Under the pieces are notes generated by a model, which was given only the letters and a program-made list of their open reading frames with translations, was not told the DNA's origin and did no database searches. Source: Candidatus Rifleibacteriota bacterium (GTDB taxonomy: Bacteria > Muiribacteriota > Ozemobacteria > Ozemobacterales > Ozemobacteraceae). From it: a stretch of 64,000 nt of DNA. The stretch is from positions 16,688 to 80,687 of the forward strand of contig CAJOND010000003.1 in assembly GCA_905236675.1 (NCBI GenBank), read 5' to 3'. This document shows, one piece after another, positions 34,717 to 44,613 of this stretch. Position 1 is the first letter of the stretch. Each line of letters opens with the position of its first letter. Made by a program: the position numbers and the translations under genes.

Positions 34717-35823
34717 ATGATAAAATTCTTAGATTTATATAAAGTAAATGAACTTCACAGAGCTGAAATTGACGAAGCTATAAAACGAGTCTTAGATTCA
34801 GGCTGGTATTTATTAGGCAAGGAAGTGGAAGCTTTTGAAAAAGAATTTGCAGATTTCTGCGGTGTAAAATATTGTATTGGAGTAGCTAACGGTCTAGATG
34901 CTTTAACTTTGATTTTCAGGGCATATAAAGAGCTTGGCAAATTAAAAGAAGACGATGAAGTCATTGTTCCAGCCAATACTTACATTGCGTCAATTCTTTC
35001 TGTAACAGCTAACAATCTTAAACCTATTTTAGTTGAACCTGATATAAATACTTATCTCATAGACCCAAAAGAAATTGAAAAGGCTATTACCACAAAAACA
35101 AAGGCTATTCTTCCTGTGCATCTTTATGGAAGACTTTGCGATATGGAAGCAATTAATGCAATAGCTAAGAAACATAATCTTCTTGTTGTTGAAGACTCTG
35201 CTCAGGCTCATGGAGCTATAAAAAACGGCACAAAAGCTGGTGCTTTTGGGAATGCAAGTGGTTTCAGTTTCTATCCTGGCAAAAACCTTGGCTGTCTTGG
35301 CGATGGTGGTTGTGTGACTACAAATGATGAAGACCTTGCAAATGCTGTTAAGGCTCTTCATAACTATGGAAGTCATAAGAAATATCACAACATTTATAAG
35401 GGTTTGAACAGCCGTTTAGATGAAATTCAGGCAACTGTTCTTCGTGTAAAGTTGAAATATCTCGATGAAGAAAATCAGAAAAGAAGAGAAATAGCAAAAT
35501 ATTTCTGTGAAAACATGAAGAATCCGCTCATTACTTTGCCGTTGCTAGGTGACAAAGACGAAATATGGCACGTATTCACTGTTAGAGTTAAAAACAGAGA
35601 TAACTTTCAAAAGTATCTTACAGATAAAGGCATACAGACGATTATTCATTATCCTATCCCACCCCACAAGCAAGAAGCCTATAAAGAATGGAATCATCTT
35701 TCTTTCCCAATTACCGAGCAGATTCACAACGAGATTATCAGTCTGCCAATCAGCCAGGTTATTACTGATGATGAAGCAAAAACGGTTGTCAAAATAGTAA
35801 ATGAATATGGGGGCGACAAATGA
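34717..35823 (+). CDS. fdtB: PLP-dependent sugar 3-aminotransferase, DegT/DnrJ/EryC1 family (FdtB/QdtB-like)
   Basis: 368 residues from the ATG at 34717, with AAGGAAAC upstream; an earlier in-frame ATG at 34648 reads through the palindromic repeat and is not credible. Conserved [21 protein letters not shown] and [15 protein letters not shown] (the PLP-binding Lys is in PGKN) are intact. It transfers an amino group to the 3-keto sugar made by the ketoisomerase, giving a dTDP-3-amino-3,6-dideoxyhexose. It overlaps the acetyltransferase gene by 4 bp. Confidence 0.92.
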   Translation: MIKFLDLYKVNELHRAEIDEAIKRVLDSGWYLLGKEVEAFEKEFADFCGVKYCIGVANGLDALTLIFRAYKELGKLKEDDEVIVPANTYIASILSVTANNLKPILVEPDINTYLIDPKEIEKAITTKTKAILPVHLYGRLCDMEAINAIAKKHNLLVVEDSAQAHGAIKNGTKAGAFGNASGFSFYPGKNLGCLGDGGCVTTNDEDLANAVKALHNYGSHKKYHNIYKGLNSRLDEIQATVLRVKLKYLDEENQKRREIAKYFCENMKNPLITLPLLGDKDEIWHVFTVRVKNRDNFQKYLTDKGIQTIIHYPIPPHKQEAYKEWNHLSFPITEQIHNEIISLPISQVITDDEAKTVVKIVNEYGGDK

Positions 35824-36257
35824 TTCACCATCTTAGCGATTGTCAAAGCAAGAATATAGGCAAAGATACAAATATCTGGCAGTATGTTGTAGTATTACCT
35901 AATGCCAAAATTGGTGATAACTGCAATATATGTTCGCATTGCTTTATTGAGAACGATGTAAAAATTGGTAATAACGTAACAGTGAAATGCGGTGTTCAAC
36001 TTTGGGATGGAATTGAAATAGAAGATAATGTTTTTATTGGTCCAAACGTAACTTTCACTAACGATAAATACCCTCGTTCAAAGCAATATCCTGAAAAGTT
36101 CCTAAGAACAAAAATTTGCAAAGGTGCTTCCATAGGTGCTAATGCTACCATTTGTCCTGGAGTAACAATTGGTGAAAAAGCTATGGTAGGAGCTGGTAGC
36201 GTTATTACAAAAGATATACCTGCTAATGCTTTGGTTAAAGGCAATCCAGCAAGGTAA
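35820..36257 (+). CDS. fdtC: FdtC/QdtC-like sugar N-acetyltransferase
   Basis: 145 residues of left-handed beta-helix ([54 protein letters not shown]). The FTNDKYPRS segment is typical of the 3-N-acetyltransferases of dTDP-Fuc3NAc and dTDP-Qui3NAc synthesis. It ends abruptly after KGNPAR, shorter than most relatives, but the core is complete. It would finish dTDP-3-acetamido-3,6-dideoxyhexose, a donor for the repeat unit. Confidence 0.88.
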   Translation: MIHHLSDCQSKNIGKDTNIWQYVVVLPNAKIGDNCNICSHCFIENDVKIGNNVTVKCGVQLWDGIEIEDNVFIGPNVTFTNDKYPRSKQYPEKFLRTKICKGASIGANATICPGVTIGEKAMVGAGSVITKDIPANALVKGNPAR

Positions 36258-36269
36258 TGAGATAAAAAC

Positions 36270-36521
36270 ATGGAAATAGTAAAAAATCAAATTGAATCAA
36301 AAAAGTATCTTACAAAAGATTATATTGTCAATAATTATGGTTTTGCTTCGCTTCATTTGCTTTACTTGACTGATGAATTGATTTGGTCTGTTTTAGAATT
36401 TATACCATCAGAATTTAAGCAAGAATATTTTTCTAACAGAGAAGAAAAATACAATATAAAAGATAATCGTAGTTTTATATACAAATGTTTTATCGTTGAT
36501 AAAGAATTAAATAAGAAATGA
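36270..36521 (+). CDS. Small protein of unknown function
   Basis: 83 residues, mixed charge, with no membrane helix or signal peptide. The ATG is 12 bp after the fdtC stop codon and the codon use resembles the neighbours, so it is probably translated in the operon. LHLLYLTDELIWSVLEFIPS is the most conserved-looking stretch. No family recognised. Confidence 0.55.
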   Translation: MEIVKNQIESKKYLTKDYIVNNYGFASLHLLYLTDELIWSVLEFIPSEFKQEYFSNREEKYNIKDNRSFIYKCFIVDKELNKK

Positions 36522-36608
36522 TGATACAATTTTAGGAAAACTACTCGCTTAATTGAAATGATTTCACAGAATTGAAGTAAAATTATTATTTATATTTAAG
36601 GTTACAAA

Positions 36609-38096
36609 ATGTTAAGCAAGAATAAATTAGAAATTTTAGTTAATAAAGTAAAACATAGTATTTCTTCTAATATTAGTAAAAACAATATAGAGGCTTCTAT
36701 TAGTCAAACTTCGACTTGTGCAAAAATTCTATATGAAACGAATCAAACTTATTATGATTCTGATTTGGAGAGTTATTTATTAGAAATTTCTAATAAATTA
36801 GACTTAAAAATAGATAATTATTCCTCAAATAAAAATACTATATTGTTTTTTGACAGTTTTGGACTTAATAATAGGGGATTAGCCCAAATATATTTGAAGG
36901 CTCTTTCCAAGATTGGCAAAGTTATGTATATTACTTACGGAGAATACAAAAACAGAATACCAACACTGTTATCTATATTGGAGAGCGGTAAACAAAATAA
37001 AATTTATTTCCTTGAAAACAAAAGTTATTTAAAAAAAATAGAAGAATTAAAGCAAATACTAGAAAAAGAGAGACCTTTTCATATTATAAATTATTCTACT
37101 CCTTGGGAAGTAGTTTTGCCTATAGTTGCTTATTTTTATAAAGATTTTACCAAAAGATATTTAATTAATCTTACCGACCATGCTTTCTGGTTAGGTAGCC
37201 AGTTTATAGACTATTGTGTGGAATTTCGTGATTACGGAGCTTATATTTCTAATAAATATAGAAATATTTCTAAAGATAAGATTGTATGCTTGCCATATTA
37301 CCCAGTAATAGATGTTAATAAAGATTTTGAAGGTTTTCCTTTTCAGTATGATGAAACTAAACACAAAATAGTTTTTTCTGGAGGGAATATTTATAAGACA
37401 ATAGGCAAAGATAACTTGTATTATAAGATTGTAGACAACATACTTACAAAACATTCCGATGTGATATTCTGGTATGCTGGTAGCGGAGACCCATTGCTTT
37501 ACGATAGTTTTAATAAGTTGAAGGGAAAATACCCAAATCAATTGTATATTACTAGCGAAAGGAAAGATTTGTTCCAAGTTTTACAAAAATGTTATTTTTA
37601 CCTTTCAACCTATCCATTGGGTGGTGGATTGATGACGCAATATGCTGCTATAGCAAAAAAACTGCCTATTTCTTTAAAGTTTGATAATGTATTAAGTGGT
37701 TTATTAATTAATCAGGATGATCTTGGTATTATTTTTAATAGTTATGATGAAGTTATAGATGAAATTGATAAACTGTTAGATAATAAAGATTATTTAAAAG
37801 ACAAGGAATCAAGATTAGAAAGTTCAGTAATTAGTGAAACAGAATTCCAAGAACAACTCGGTTTATTGCTTGAAACTGGAAAAACAAAATATCATCTTGA
37901 ATATAAACCTGTAGATACAGTTAATTTTAGAAAAGAATATTTGCATAGATTTAATATTGAAGATATTTATGCTTATATCGCTAACGATAATTATTTGCTT
38001 GTTGTAATGCCTTTACAGTTTATTGCAGGAATATTACGCAGAATTAAATCTAAATGCAAAAAACTTTTAGCAAAAATTAAATGGAGGACTAAATAA
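36609..38096 (+). CDS. GT-B-type glycosyltransferase
   Basis: 495 residues. The N-terminal 90 residues are helical and polar. After that, ILFFDSFGLNNRGLAQIYLKAL opens a GT-B acceptor domain (given here as ILFFDSFGLNN and GLAQIYLKAL); VFSGGNIYKTIGKDN and FWYAGSGDP lie in the donor domain, and YLSTYPLGGGLMTQYAA is the donor-binding loop. AAGG precedes the ATG. The basic C-terminal tail (GILRRIKSKCKKLLAKIK) likely contacts the membrane. Sugar specificity unknown. Confidence 0.8.
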   Translation: MLSKNKLEILVNKVKHSISSNISKNNIEASISQTSTCAKILYETNQTYYDSDLESYLLEISNKLDLKIDNYSSNKNTILFFDSFGLNNRGLAQIYLKALSKIGKVMYITYGEYKNRIPTLLSILESGKQNKIYFLENKSYLKKIEELKQILEKERPFHIINYSTPWEVVLPIVAYFYKDFTKRYLINLTDHAFWLGSQFIDYCVEFRDYGAYISNKYRNISKDKIVCLPYYPVIDVNKDFEGFPFQYDETKHKIVFSGGNIYKTIGKDNLYYKIVDNILTKHSDVIFWYAGSGDPLLYDSFNKLKGKYPNQLYITSERKDLFQVLQKCYFYLSTYPLGGGLMTQYAAIAKKLPISLKFDNVLSGLLINQDDLGIIFNSYDEVIDEIDKLLDNKDYLKDKESRLESSVISETEFQEQLGLLLETGKTKYHLEYKPVDTVNFRKEYLHRFNIEDIYAYIANDNYLLVVMPLQFIAGILRRIKSKCKKLLAKIKWRTK

Positions 38097-39065
38097 ATGT
38101 CTGAATTAATTTATGAAGATAATTATTTTATTTTTGATAGACCAATCAAGAAAAATTTAAAGTTTTATATCAAAAGAATACTTTATCCCTTTGTTTCTAT
38201 TTATTATAAATTATTAATGTATATATTTAGACCTAGAAAAAAACAAATTGAAAAGAAATATAACGTTTCAATTTGTGCAATTTTTAAAGATGAGGCTACT
38301 TATTTAAAAGAATGGATAGAGTTTCATAAGATTGTTGGTGTTGAGCATTTCTATTTATATAACAATAATTCTTCTGATAATTATAAAGATATACTTAAAC
38401 CATATATAGATGACAATATCGTTACTTTGATTGATTGGCCTCAAAAACAGTGTCAAGTTGAAGCTTATCAAGATTGTGCTAAAAAATTCTCACTCGAAAC
38501 AAAATGGATAGCATATATCGATTTAGACGAATTTATTATTCCTAACCAATTTGATGATATTTATTCTTTTTTGAAGCAATTTGACTATTCTAGACCTGTT
38601 GTTATCGTATATTGGAAGAACATGGGGTCATCAGGCAAAATGTACCGCGATTTGGATGGCTTGGTTATTGAAGATTTTGTAGTTGGTTTTAGAAAGTGTG
38701 TTAATATTGGCAAATGCTTTTTTAATACTAACTATAAATATCCAGATATTTTAACGATTAATTATGTTCATCATCTACGTGCAAATTTTAAAAATATATT
38801 GTTTTTCCCTGTAAATGTATTCGATAATATATGTCTTTGGGGTATGAATAAAGCCTTTTCCGAAAATATGCCAATACAAATAAATCATTTTTTATTGAAG
38901 TCTTTTAATGAATACGTAAATAAAAAATCAAAGCGAGGTGGAGGTATTCATGTTGATATGCATAATTTAGATTATTTCTGGAATCATGAAAGTAAATGCC
39001 AAGCAGTTGATTACCATGCTTATAAATATCTAATTAAACTAAAACTAGCAATGAACAAAGAGTAA
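38097..39065 (+). CDS. Glycosyltransferase family 92 (DUF23)
   Basis: 322 residues. NVSICAIFKDEATYLKEWIE, GVEHFYLYNNNSSDN and WIAYIDLDEFIIP (the DxD motif of a GT-A fold) are the signature of GT92 enzymes, which in characterised cases are galactosyl- or related transferases. GGAGG lies 10 bp before the ATG, which directly follows the stop codon of the previous gene. The C-terminal HHLRAN and HHES-like His residues fit the family. Confidence 0.9.
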   Translation: MSELIYEDNYFIFDRPIKKNLKFYIKRILYPFVSIYYKLLMYIFRPRKKQIEKKYNVSICAIFKDEATYLKEWIEFHKIVGVEHFYLYNNNSSDNYKDILKPYIDDNIVTLIDWPQKQCQVEAYQDCAKKFSLETKWIAYIDLDEFIIPNQFDDIYSFLKQFDYSRPVVIVYWKNMGSSGKMYRDLDGLVIEDFVVGFRKCVNIGKCFFNTNYKYPDILTINYVHHLRANFKNILFFPVNVFDNICLWGMNKAFSENMPIQINHFLLKSFNEYVNKKSKRGGGIHVDMHNLDYFWNHESKCQAVDYHAYKYLIKLKLAMNKE

Positions 39066-39125
39066 AAAAACATCTATATTAGAAATGATAATTATTTAAC
39101 TGACAAATTTATAAAAAATTAAAAT

Positions 39126-40670
39126 ATGAGTAATATAGCTAATTCTGAAAGAGTTGTAAAAAACACATTGTCTCTCTATTTGAGAATGGTTTTTCTTACA
39201 ATTGTATCTTTATATACTGTTAGAGTTGTTCTCCATGTTTTAGGTGCTGAAGATTATGGTTTAAATAATGTGGTTGGTGGGATAGTCTCTGTAATGGTAT
39301 TTTTTACAGGTGCCATGACAGATGCGTCGCAAAGATATTTCTCAATTGGTATTGCTAAAAAAGATTGGACTGAAGTAAACAGATTTTTCTCTGTCAATTT
39401 TACAATATATGTGGTTTTTGCATTAATAATAGTAGTTTTGGGTGAAACGCTCGGCTTATGGTTCGTGATGAACAAATTGACAATACCAGCCCATAGAATG
39501 ACTGCGTGTATCTGGGTATACCAACTTTCTATACTCACATTCATAATCTCAATGCTTAACACACCCTTTCAGGCATTGCTAGTTGCAAATGAACAGATTT
39601 CTGTTTATGCATATATATCTATTTCGGAGGGAATATTTAAGTTACTGATTGTTTATATCCTATCTATTATAAATTTTGATAAGCTTATCAGTTATAGAGT
39701 TCTTGGCTCCATAGTCTCAATTATCCATTCGTTATTTTACGTTTTATATTCAAAATATAAATATAGAGAATTAAAAATACGTCTGTTTAAAAATAATAAA
39801 ACCGATTATAAGAACGTATTCTCTTATGTGAGTTGGAATATTATAGGCACTTTGGCAACAATTTGCAAAGGAACAGGAATAAATATAGTAATTAATATGT
39901 TTTTTAATCCTACAATAAATGCTGCCAGAGGACTTTCCTTTTCAATAAAAAGTGTAGTTTTATCTTTTGCACAGAATTTTTTAAAAGCAGTTTCTCCTCA
40001 AATTACTAAAAAATATGCTACAAATGATAATAATCTTTTAAATTTAATATATTCATCATCCAAGATGGCGTTTTCATTGCTTTTTATTGTTGTTTTACCC
40101 CTTATTCATAATATGAGAGATATATTAGTTATTTGGTTAGGCAAATCAGTTCCTGAATATACTGTTGAATTTGCTGTATTAGCCTTAATTGATACTCTTG
40201 TTTTTACTGTTACCGATCCAATAGGTACTGCTGTATGTGCAACTGGAAACGTGAAAGAGTTTCAAATATCTACTGGTTTTATTAGTTTATTAAATATACC
40301 TTTGTCCTATATAGGTTTATGTTATATTAAAAATCCCTGTCTACCTTTCTATATTTCAATTTTGTTGTCGTCTGCCGTGCTTTTTGTTCGGATAAAGGTT
40401 TATTCAAAAATAAATAATGATTTTAAAATATTTAATTACTTGAAAAATGTTGTTTTGCCTACTATAATAAACTCCACCATTGTTTTTGTTTTAACCTTTT
40501 ATTTGAAAATAGAAAATACGAGTATTTTTACTATTTGCTTAAATACTTTATTTGAAGTTTTCTTAAGTTCATTTGTTATTTATACTTTTGTTTTAAATAA
40601 ATATGAAAGAGAATTGATCAAGAAAATATTTATTAATTTTTCAAATAAAATAATAAAGAGGAATTTATAA
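39126..40670 (+). CDS. Wzx-type flippase 1 (polysaccharide transporter)
   Basis: 514 residues with about 12 to 14 transmembrane helices, the usual length for Wzx. VVKNTLSLYLRMVFLTIVSLYTVRVVL and GAEDYGLNNVVGGIVSV near the N terminus (shown in part) match the MATE/MOP flippase superfamily. It would move lipid-linked repeat units across the inner membrane to the Wzy polymerase. It is the intact flippase of the first glycan module; two more are at 47260 and 54276. Confidence 0.9.
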   Translation: MSNIANSERVVKNTLSLYLRMVFLTIVSLYTVRVVLHVLGAEDYGLNNVVGGIVSVMVFFTGAMTDASQRYFSIGIAKKDWTEVNRFFSVNFTIYVVFALIIVVLGETLGLWFVMNKLTIPAHRMTACIWVYQLSILTFIISMLNTPFQALLVANEQISVYAYISISEGIFKLLIVYILSIINFDKLISYRVLGSIVSIIHSLFYVLYSKYKYRELKIRLFKNNKTDYKNVFSYVSWNIIGTLATICKGTGINIVINMFFNPTINAARGLSFSIKSVVLSFAQNFLKAVSPQITKKYATNDNNLLNLIYSSSKMAFSLLFIVVLPLIHNMRDILVIWLGKSVPEYTVEFAVLALIDTLVFTVTDPIGTAVCATGNVKEFQISTGFISLLNIPLSYIGLCYIKNPCLPFYISILLSSAVLFVRIKVYSKINNDFKIFNYLKNVVLPTIINSTIVFVLTFYLKIENTSIFTICLNTLFEVFLSSFVIYTFVLNKYERELIKKIFINFSNKIIKRNL

Positions 40671-40754
40671 ATATTGCTTGATATTTTTATCCTAAAAAAT
40701 GAGCAAAAAATAAACATAATAATAAACTTGACAATATCGGAGAAGATAGTCATA

Positions 40755-41820
40755 ATGTCCAGTCCAGTCCAGTCCAGTCCAGTCCAGTCCAGTCCAGAAT
40801 AATATTAGTCTAAGGTTAATTTCTTCTGAATCAAATAGAATTGATTATGTTGATTTATTTAGGGCTTTAGGAATTATTTTAATGATAATGGGACATATTA
40901 ATTTTGGAAGTCATTTTGATAAATATATCCATGCTTTTCATATGCCAATGTTTTTTATAATCTCAGGCTTCTTCTATAAAAATGAAAATATAAACACACT
41001 TTTGTTTAAGAGATTGAAATCATTAATAGTTCCATATTATGTATTTGGCTTATTTCATATTTTTTTGTATTCAATTATTTATTTAGATTTTAAAATTGAT
41101 TTTATTAAAAATTTATTTTGGGAAATAACCTTATGTGTTCCCATAGCTGGAGCACTGTGGTTCCTTCCAGCGATGTTTTTCGCCAATATTTTTTATGCTT
41201 TGATTCAATCTTCTAGAATGAAAGAAAGTGTTAAAATAGTATTTATTATTTTGTTTTCAATATTAGGTATGATTTTATCAAAGCTTTTACCATTTAGACT
41301 TCCATGGGCATTAGATGCTGCTTTTGTTTCTATTGGTTTAATTTATTGTGGAAGATTAATTAGAGAAAAATATATTAATGTTATTAAACTTAGATTTATT
41401 CAAAGTCTGATTTTATTTTTTGTTTTCGCTTTTCTTATATTTTTTAATGGCTATATAAATATGCGTACTGGACAATATGCAAATTGGCTTTTATTTTGGA
41501 TAAATGCTGTTGGAATGAGTACAGTCCTTTTGAATCTGTCTAGAATAACAAACCAATTTTTAAATAGAAATACACATAATATTTTTAAATCATGGCTTCA
41601 TAGTATTGGGGCTAATTCAATTGTTTATCTCTGCCTTAATCAATTAGCAATACTTGCTACTCAAAATTTACTTTTTGCATTTATCCCTCACGAAAATATG
41701 AATAGACTAATATTATTAGTTGTTAAAATGATAATTTTTGTATTAACTTTAATTATGCTATTTTCCTTTCAAAAGCTAATATGTAATACTAAGCTTAGAA
41801 TTATTATAGGAAAATCTTGA
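40755..41820 (+). CDS. Phase-variable membrane acyltransferase (OFF as assembled)
   Basis: From 40798 the frame in phase 1 encodes an acyltransferase-3-type protein: RIDYVDLFRALG, MGHINFGSHFDKYIHAFHMP and FFIISGFFYKNE hold the usual His motif, followed by about nine transmembrane helices. The only good start, ATG at 40755 with GGAGA 11 bp upstream, is followed by TCCAG x8 (40 nt), which puts it out of frame and ends it at GAA TAA right after the tract. Nine or six copies would join the frames. A later ATG at 40882 would remove the first helix. It likely O-acetylates or succinylates glycan sugars. Confidence 0.85.
40758..40797 (+). repeat. Simple-sequence repeat, TCCAG x8
   Basis: Eight perfect pentanucleotide copies start directly after an ATG. 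A change of one copy shifts the frame, as in contingency loci of host-adapted bacteria. Confidence 0.97.
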
Positions 41821-41907
41821 TGCTTATCTAATAAGTTAGGTTATACAGAAATTATATGATTTATTTTTAATAAACTATTGACAAAATAATCAGTGGGGAA
41901 TTGTGTT

Positions 41908-43005
41908 ATGTACAAACAAGCAAGCAAGATTCTGTCTATACAAGGGATTAGAGCTTTTGCTTTTTTACTAATTTTTATAAGTCATTGTGATTATCTTATT
42001 GTTAGCGAATTAGGTAAAAATCCATTAGGTTATTTGGGTGGTTGGGGTGTGTCAATATTTCTGATTCTAAGCGGATATTTATCTGCAAGAAATTTATTTT
42101 TTGATAATAAATTATCTATTACAGAATTACTTAAAATAAGTTATTTAAAATTACAAATTAGATTTATAAAAATTTTCCCTTTACATTTATTTACCCTATT
42201 AATATCATTTCCTTTTAGTTATAAAGCTTTATTTTTTGAGTTTAGTTTAAGTAAATGGCTGTCTCTGTTGGTTAATATTTTTTTGTTGCAGGCTTGGCTA
42301 CCAATAAAAGGAGATTTTAATTTTGTTTCTTGGTATCTATCCGTATTTTTATTTATAAGTTTTATTGGAGTTTTTTTATGCTATTTTTTTCAAAATAATC
42401 AAAAAATAAGAAATAAATCTTTTTTAATAGGTATGTTCTTGGTTATATTACAATTGATTATTTGCATAATTTTCAAAAATCATTCGTTATCACATAAAAT
42501 TATATATTTTTTCCCATTAACAAGAATAGTTGATTTCATAATAGGTATTTGTTTGTATTATGTATCAATAGAAATAAAAAACGTTAATAAAAGTAACTGT
42601 TGTTTTATATTTGGTATGGTTTTAGGAATATTGATTTCGTATTTTTCTTATGGCGCAGAATCAGAGTTCTTCTCAGTAGTATTATGGTCAATTCCGTCTT
42701 TTTTGATTATAATCGGGACCGTTTCAAATACAATTCCAGCTAGTTCTTTTTTGGAAAATAAAACAATAGTATGGTTAGGAAATATCAGTTTTGAATTATT
42801 TCTTATTCACCAATTAGCTATTAGATATAGCTATATTGTTTTAAGAAAAATAGGTTATAGTCCGAATGTTATTACATATTTTATGGTATTCGTTCTTTCT
42901 GTTTTATTTGCTGTTATCTGGAAAAATATAAGCAATAAAGTGATAATTAAACTACCTGCAGCAATATCTACAACAATATCTACAAAACCAAATCGTATTT
43001 TTTGA
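41908..43005 (+). CDS. Membrane acyltransferase family 3 (OafA-like)
   Basis: 365 residues from the ATG at 41908, with GGGGA 10 bp before it. The N terminus ILSIQGIRAFAFLLIFISHC is the classical acyltransferase-3 start, followed by about ten transmembrane helices and FELFLIHQLAIRY near the end. Codons 3-6 contain a short AAGC tract (about 2.5 copies), the unit that is repeated 20 times at 59687. The last eight or nine codons lie antisense to the 3' end of an rpn remnant, so the C terminus may have been created by a recombination event. Likely O-acetylates the glycan. Confidence 0.88.
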   Translation: MYKQASKILSIQGIRAFAFLLIFISHCDYLIVSELGKNPLGYLGGWGVSIFLILSGYLSARNLFFDNKLSITELLKISYLKLQIRFIKIFPLHLFTLLISFPFSYKALFFEFSLSKWLSLLVNIFLLQAWLPIKGDFNFVSWYLSVFLFISFIGVFLCYFFQNNQKIRNKSFLIGMFLVILQLIICIIFKNHSLSHKIIYFFPLTRIVDFIIGICLYYVSIEIKNVNKSNCCFIFGMVLGILISYFSYGAESEFFSVVLWSIPSFLIIIGTVSNTIPASSFLENKTIVWLGNISFELFLIHQLAIRYSYIVLRKIGYSPNVITYFMVFVLSVLFAVIWKNISNKVIIKLPAAISTTISTKPNRIF

Positions 43006-43197
43006 AATCAGCTAATAGTTGTTCTGTTGATATACCAATTGTAGTTGCTGCTTGGTCTAGTGTTATTAAGCCTTGTTTTATCATGTCGTAGAAAGCGCTA
43101 AGCTTGCCTTCTTTTTTGCTATCTTCCATAAAGTCATTAACAGCTTTGCACATATCGTTAATACCTGTAAGGTTATATTGATTTGATTTTATAATGC
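42980..43197 (-). pseudogene. 3' remnant of an Rpn-family nuclease gene (fragment 1)
   Basis: In the minus-strand frame ending at 42980 the product is GINDMCKAVNDFMEDSKKEG, then MIKQGLITLDQAATTIG and a final ADFKKYDLVL. This equals the C-terminal tail of the Rpn proteins next to it. There is no start codon or nuclease domain. It directly follows the 43189-44124 gene and overlaps the end of the acyltransferase gene. Confidence 0.8.
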
Positions 43198-44124
43198 TAG
43201 ATTATATTGTTTAAATTCAGTAAGAAGTTGTTTTTGAGTTAAACCTATTGATTTAGCTGCCTGTTCAATTGTTACTAGTCCTTGTTTTATAAAATTATAA
43301 ACAGTATTGTATTTTTCTTCCTTTTTCCCATCTTCAATCAGTTCGTTAACAGCTTGACACATATCAATACTCTCCTTTTCTTTGTTGATTTTCAAATTTA
43401 GCCCAGTGGTTTCTTTTATCAAAGTTGCAGATAAATTGCTAACATTATGAAATTTTGAATTATTTTCAAGGCTTTCTTTCAGCTTCTTTTTGTCGTTAGA
43501 GTTTTTTATAAACTGCAATACAATACCTAACTCTGATTTGAGTTTAGCTAGCTCCATATCTGACAACTGTGGGGATATTAGGTTCAGATTATAATTAGGA
43601 AGATATTTTGCAATCGCCTCATCGACATCAATAAACATATCCTTGATATTTGTAGGAGCATCCCATTTGTTGCTACCAAAATACATAACAAGAGTTATAA
43701 CAGGAATAAGTCTGTCTTCCTTTGTAAAACCAGATAAAAACTCGTCACTGTTAGAACATTTCTTGTTCTTACGGTTTTCTTTGCTTTTCAAGTCAACCTG
43801 ACTTGCATATTGCAAAGAATCGTAAAGCATGGTTCTAACAGGCATAGCATAATGGATATTCGCTTGATTCTCTACGCCCAATATTAGAAAACCTGCTTTA
43901 TCTGTTCTCTTTGCGGATAGAATCTTGAAAACATCCCTACTTTTCTGAATAGCGGATGAAACTTTGTTGCCATTTATCTCAACAGATATAGAGCTAGTAT
44001 CTAAAGGTTTTAAATCCTCTGGCTTTATCTTCTGATCACCACCATAAAGCAGATAGTTGAAAGCGTCTGCAAACACTTCGTTGTCGCTCATAAACCTTTT
44101 ACTTATAATGTCTAAATTGCCCAT
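43189..44124 (-). CDS. Rpn-family recombination-promoting nuclease/putative transposase
   Basis: 311 residues. FMSDNEVFADAFNYLLYGG starts the protein, and the PD-(D/E)XK-like core is marked by GFLILGVENQANIHYAMPVRTMLYDSLQY (in part) and VITLVMYFGSNKWDAP. The C-terminal tail has IKQGLVTIEQAAKSIGLTQKQLL, a degenerate HTH-like unit common to many Rpn/Transposase_31 proteins. Known members are DNA endonucleases that raise recombination. It lies between glycan cassettes, beside three partial copies of itself, which fits a role in local rearrangement. Confidence 0.88.
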   Translation of the reverse strand: MGNLDIISKRFMSDNEVFADAFNYLLYGGDQKIKPEDLKPLDTSSISVEINGNKVSSAIQKSRDVFKILSAKRTDKAGFLILGVENQANIHYAMPVRTMLYDSLQYASQVDLKSKENRKNKKCSNSDEFLSGFTKEDRLIPVITLVMYFGSNKWDAPTNIKDMFIDVDEAIAKYLPNYNLNLISPQLSDMELAKLKSELGIVLQFIKNSNDKKKLKESLENNSKFHNVSNLSATLIKETTGLNLKINKEKESIDMCQAVNELIEDGKKEEKYNTVYNFIKQGLVTIEQAAKSIGLTQKQLLTEFKQYNLAL

Positions 44125-44199
44125 TAAATCTTAACCTGCTTTCGCTACCTTTACTAATTATACCATAAAAATTGTATTTAAACTATATGAATTATAATA

Positions 44200-44439
44200 A
44201 GTTAATCTCATTCGGTGCAAACATGGAGCCTATAGAAAGCAATATTATACGCTGTTTCAGGAAATGCAATAAAGCTTTATGAAATACCTAGTGACTATGT
44301 TACTCCAAAATGTGGTGATGATATTGCAGAGTTAACTCAAAATCAAGATGTTATGGGGCATGTTTTGAATAAATTTCCTGCGAAATACCTGTTCCAGAAT
44401 CTTCTAGCAAGAATAAAGAGAAAGCTATTTAGGAAATAA
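44200..44439 (+). pseudogene. C-terminal remnant of a glycosyltransferase gene
   Basis: Translating in two frames (a one-base shift near 44250) gives SFGANMEPIESN, then AIKLYEIPSDYVTPKCGDD and ARIKRKLFRK, clearly homologous to the end of the fragmented gene at 48785-49734. No start or catalytic domain remains. It proves that this region once carried another copy of that gene. Confidence 0.85.
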
Positions 44440-44478
44440 ATGATGATTACAGGGCAAACGCATTAAAATTTCTTTTCT

Positions 44479-44568
44479 GGATTGCCACGCCTCTTTCAGA
44501 GGCTACGACTCGCTGACCTCCTGTCGCTCGCTTGCATAGGCACATCCTGTGCCTTATCGCAATGACGT
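44479..44568. repeat. Dispersed palindromic repeat, ATTGC type, long variant
   Basis: It begins GGATTGCCACGCCTC-TTTCA-GAGGC and ends ATCGCAATGACG, with an inner pair GGCACA-TCC-TGTGCC. It is the reverse orientation of the element at 16641-16673 with about 55 extra bp in the centre. Confidence 0.7.
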
Positions 44569-44613
44569 TTTTGTAAACAACGTTGTTTCAGATTTAGTTG
44601 CAGAATTAATAAT

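Noticed and set aside
43189..44124. Insertion sequence, because the family is also called putative transposase
   Set aside because: No terminal inverted repeats or target duplications were found, and Rpn proteins are nucleases without an IS structure.
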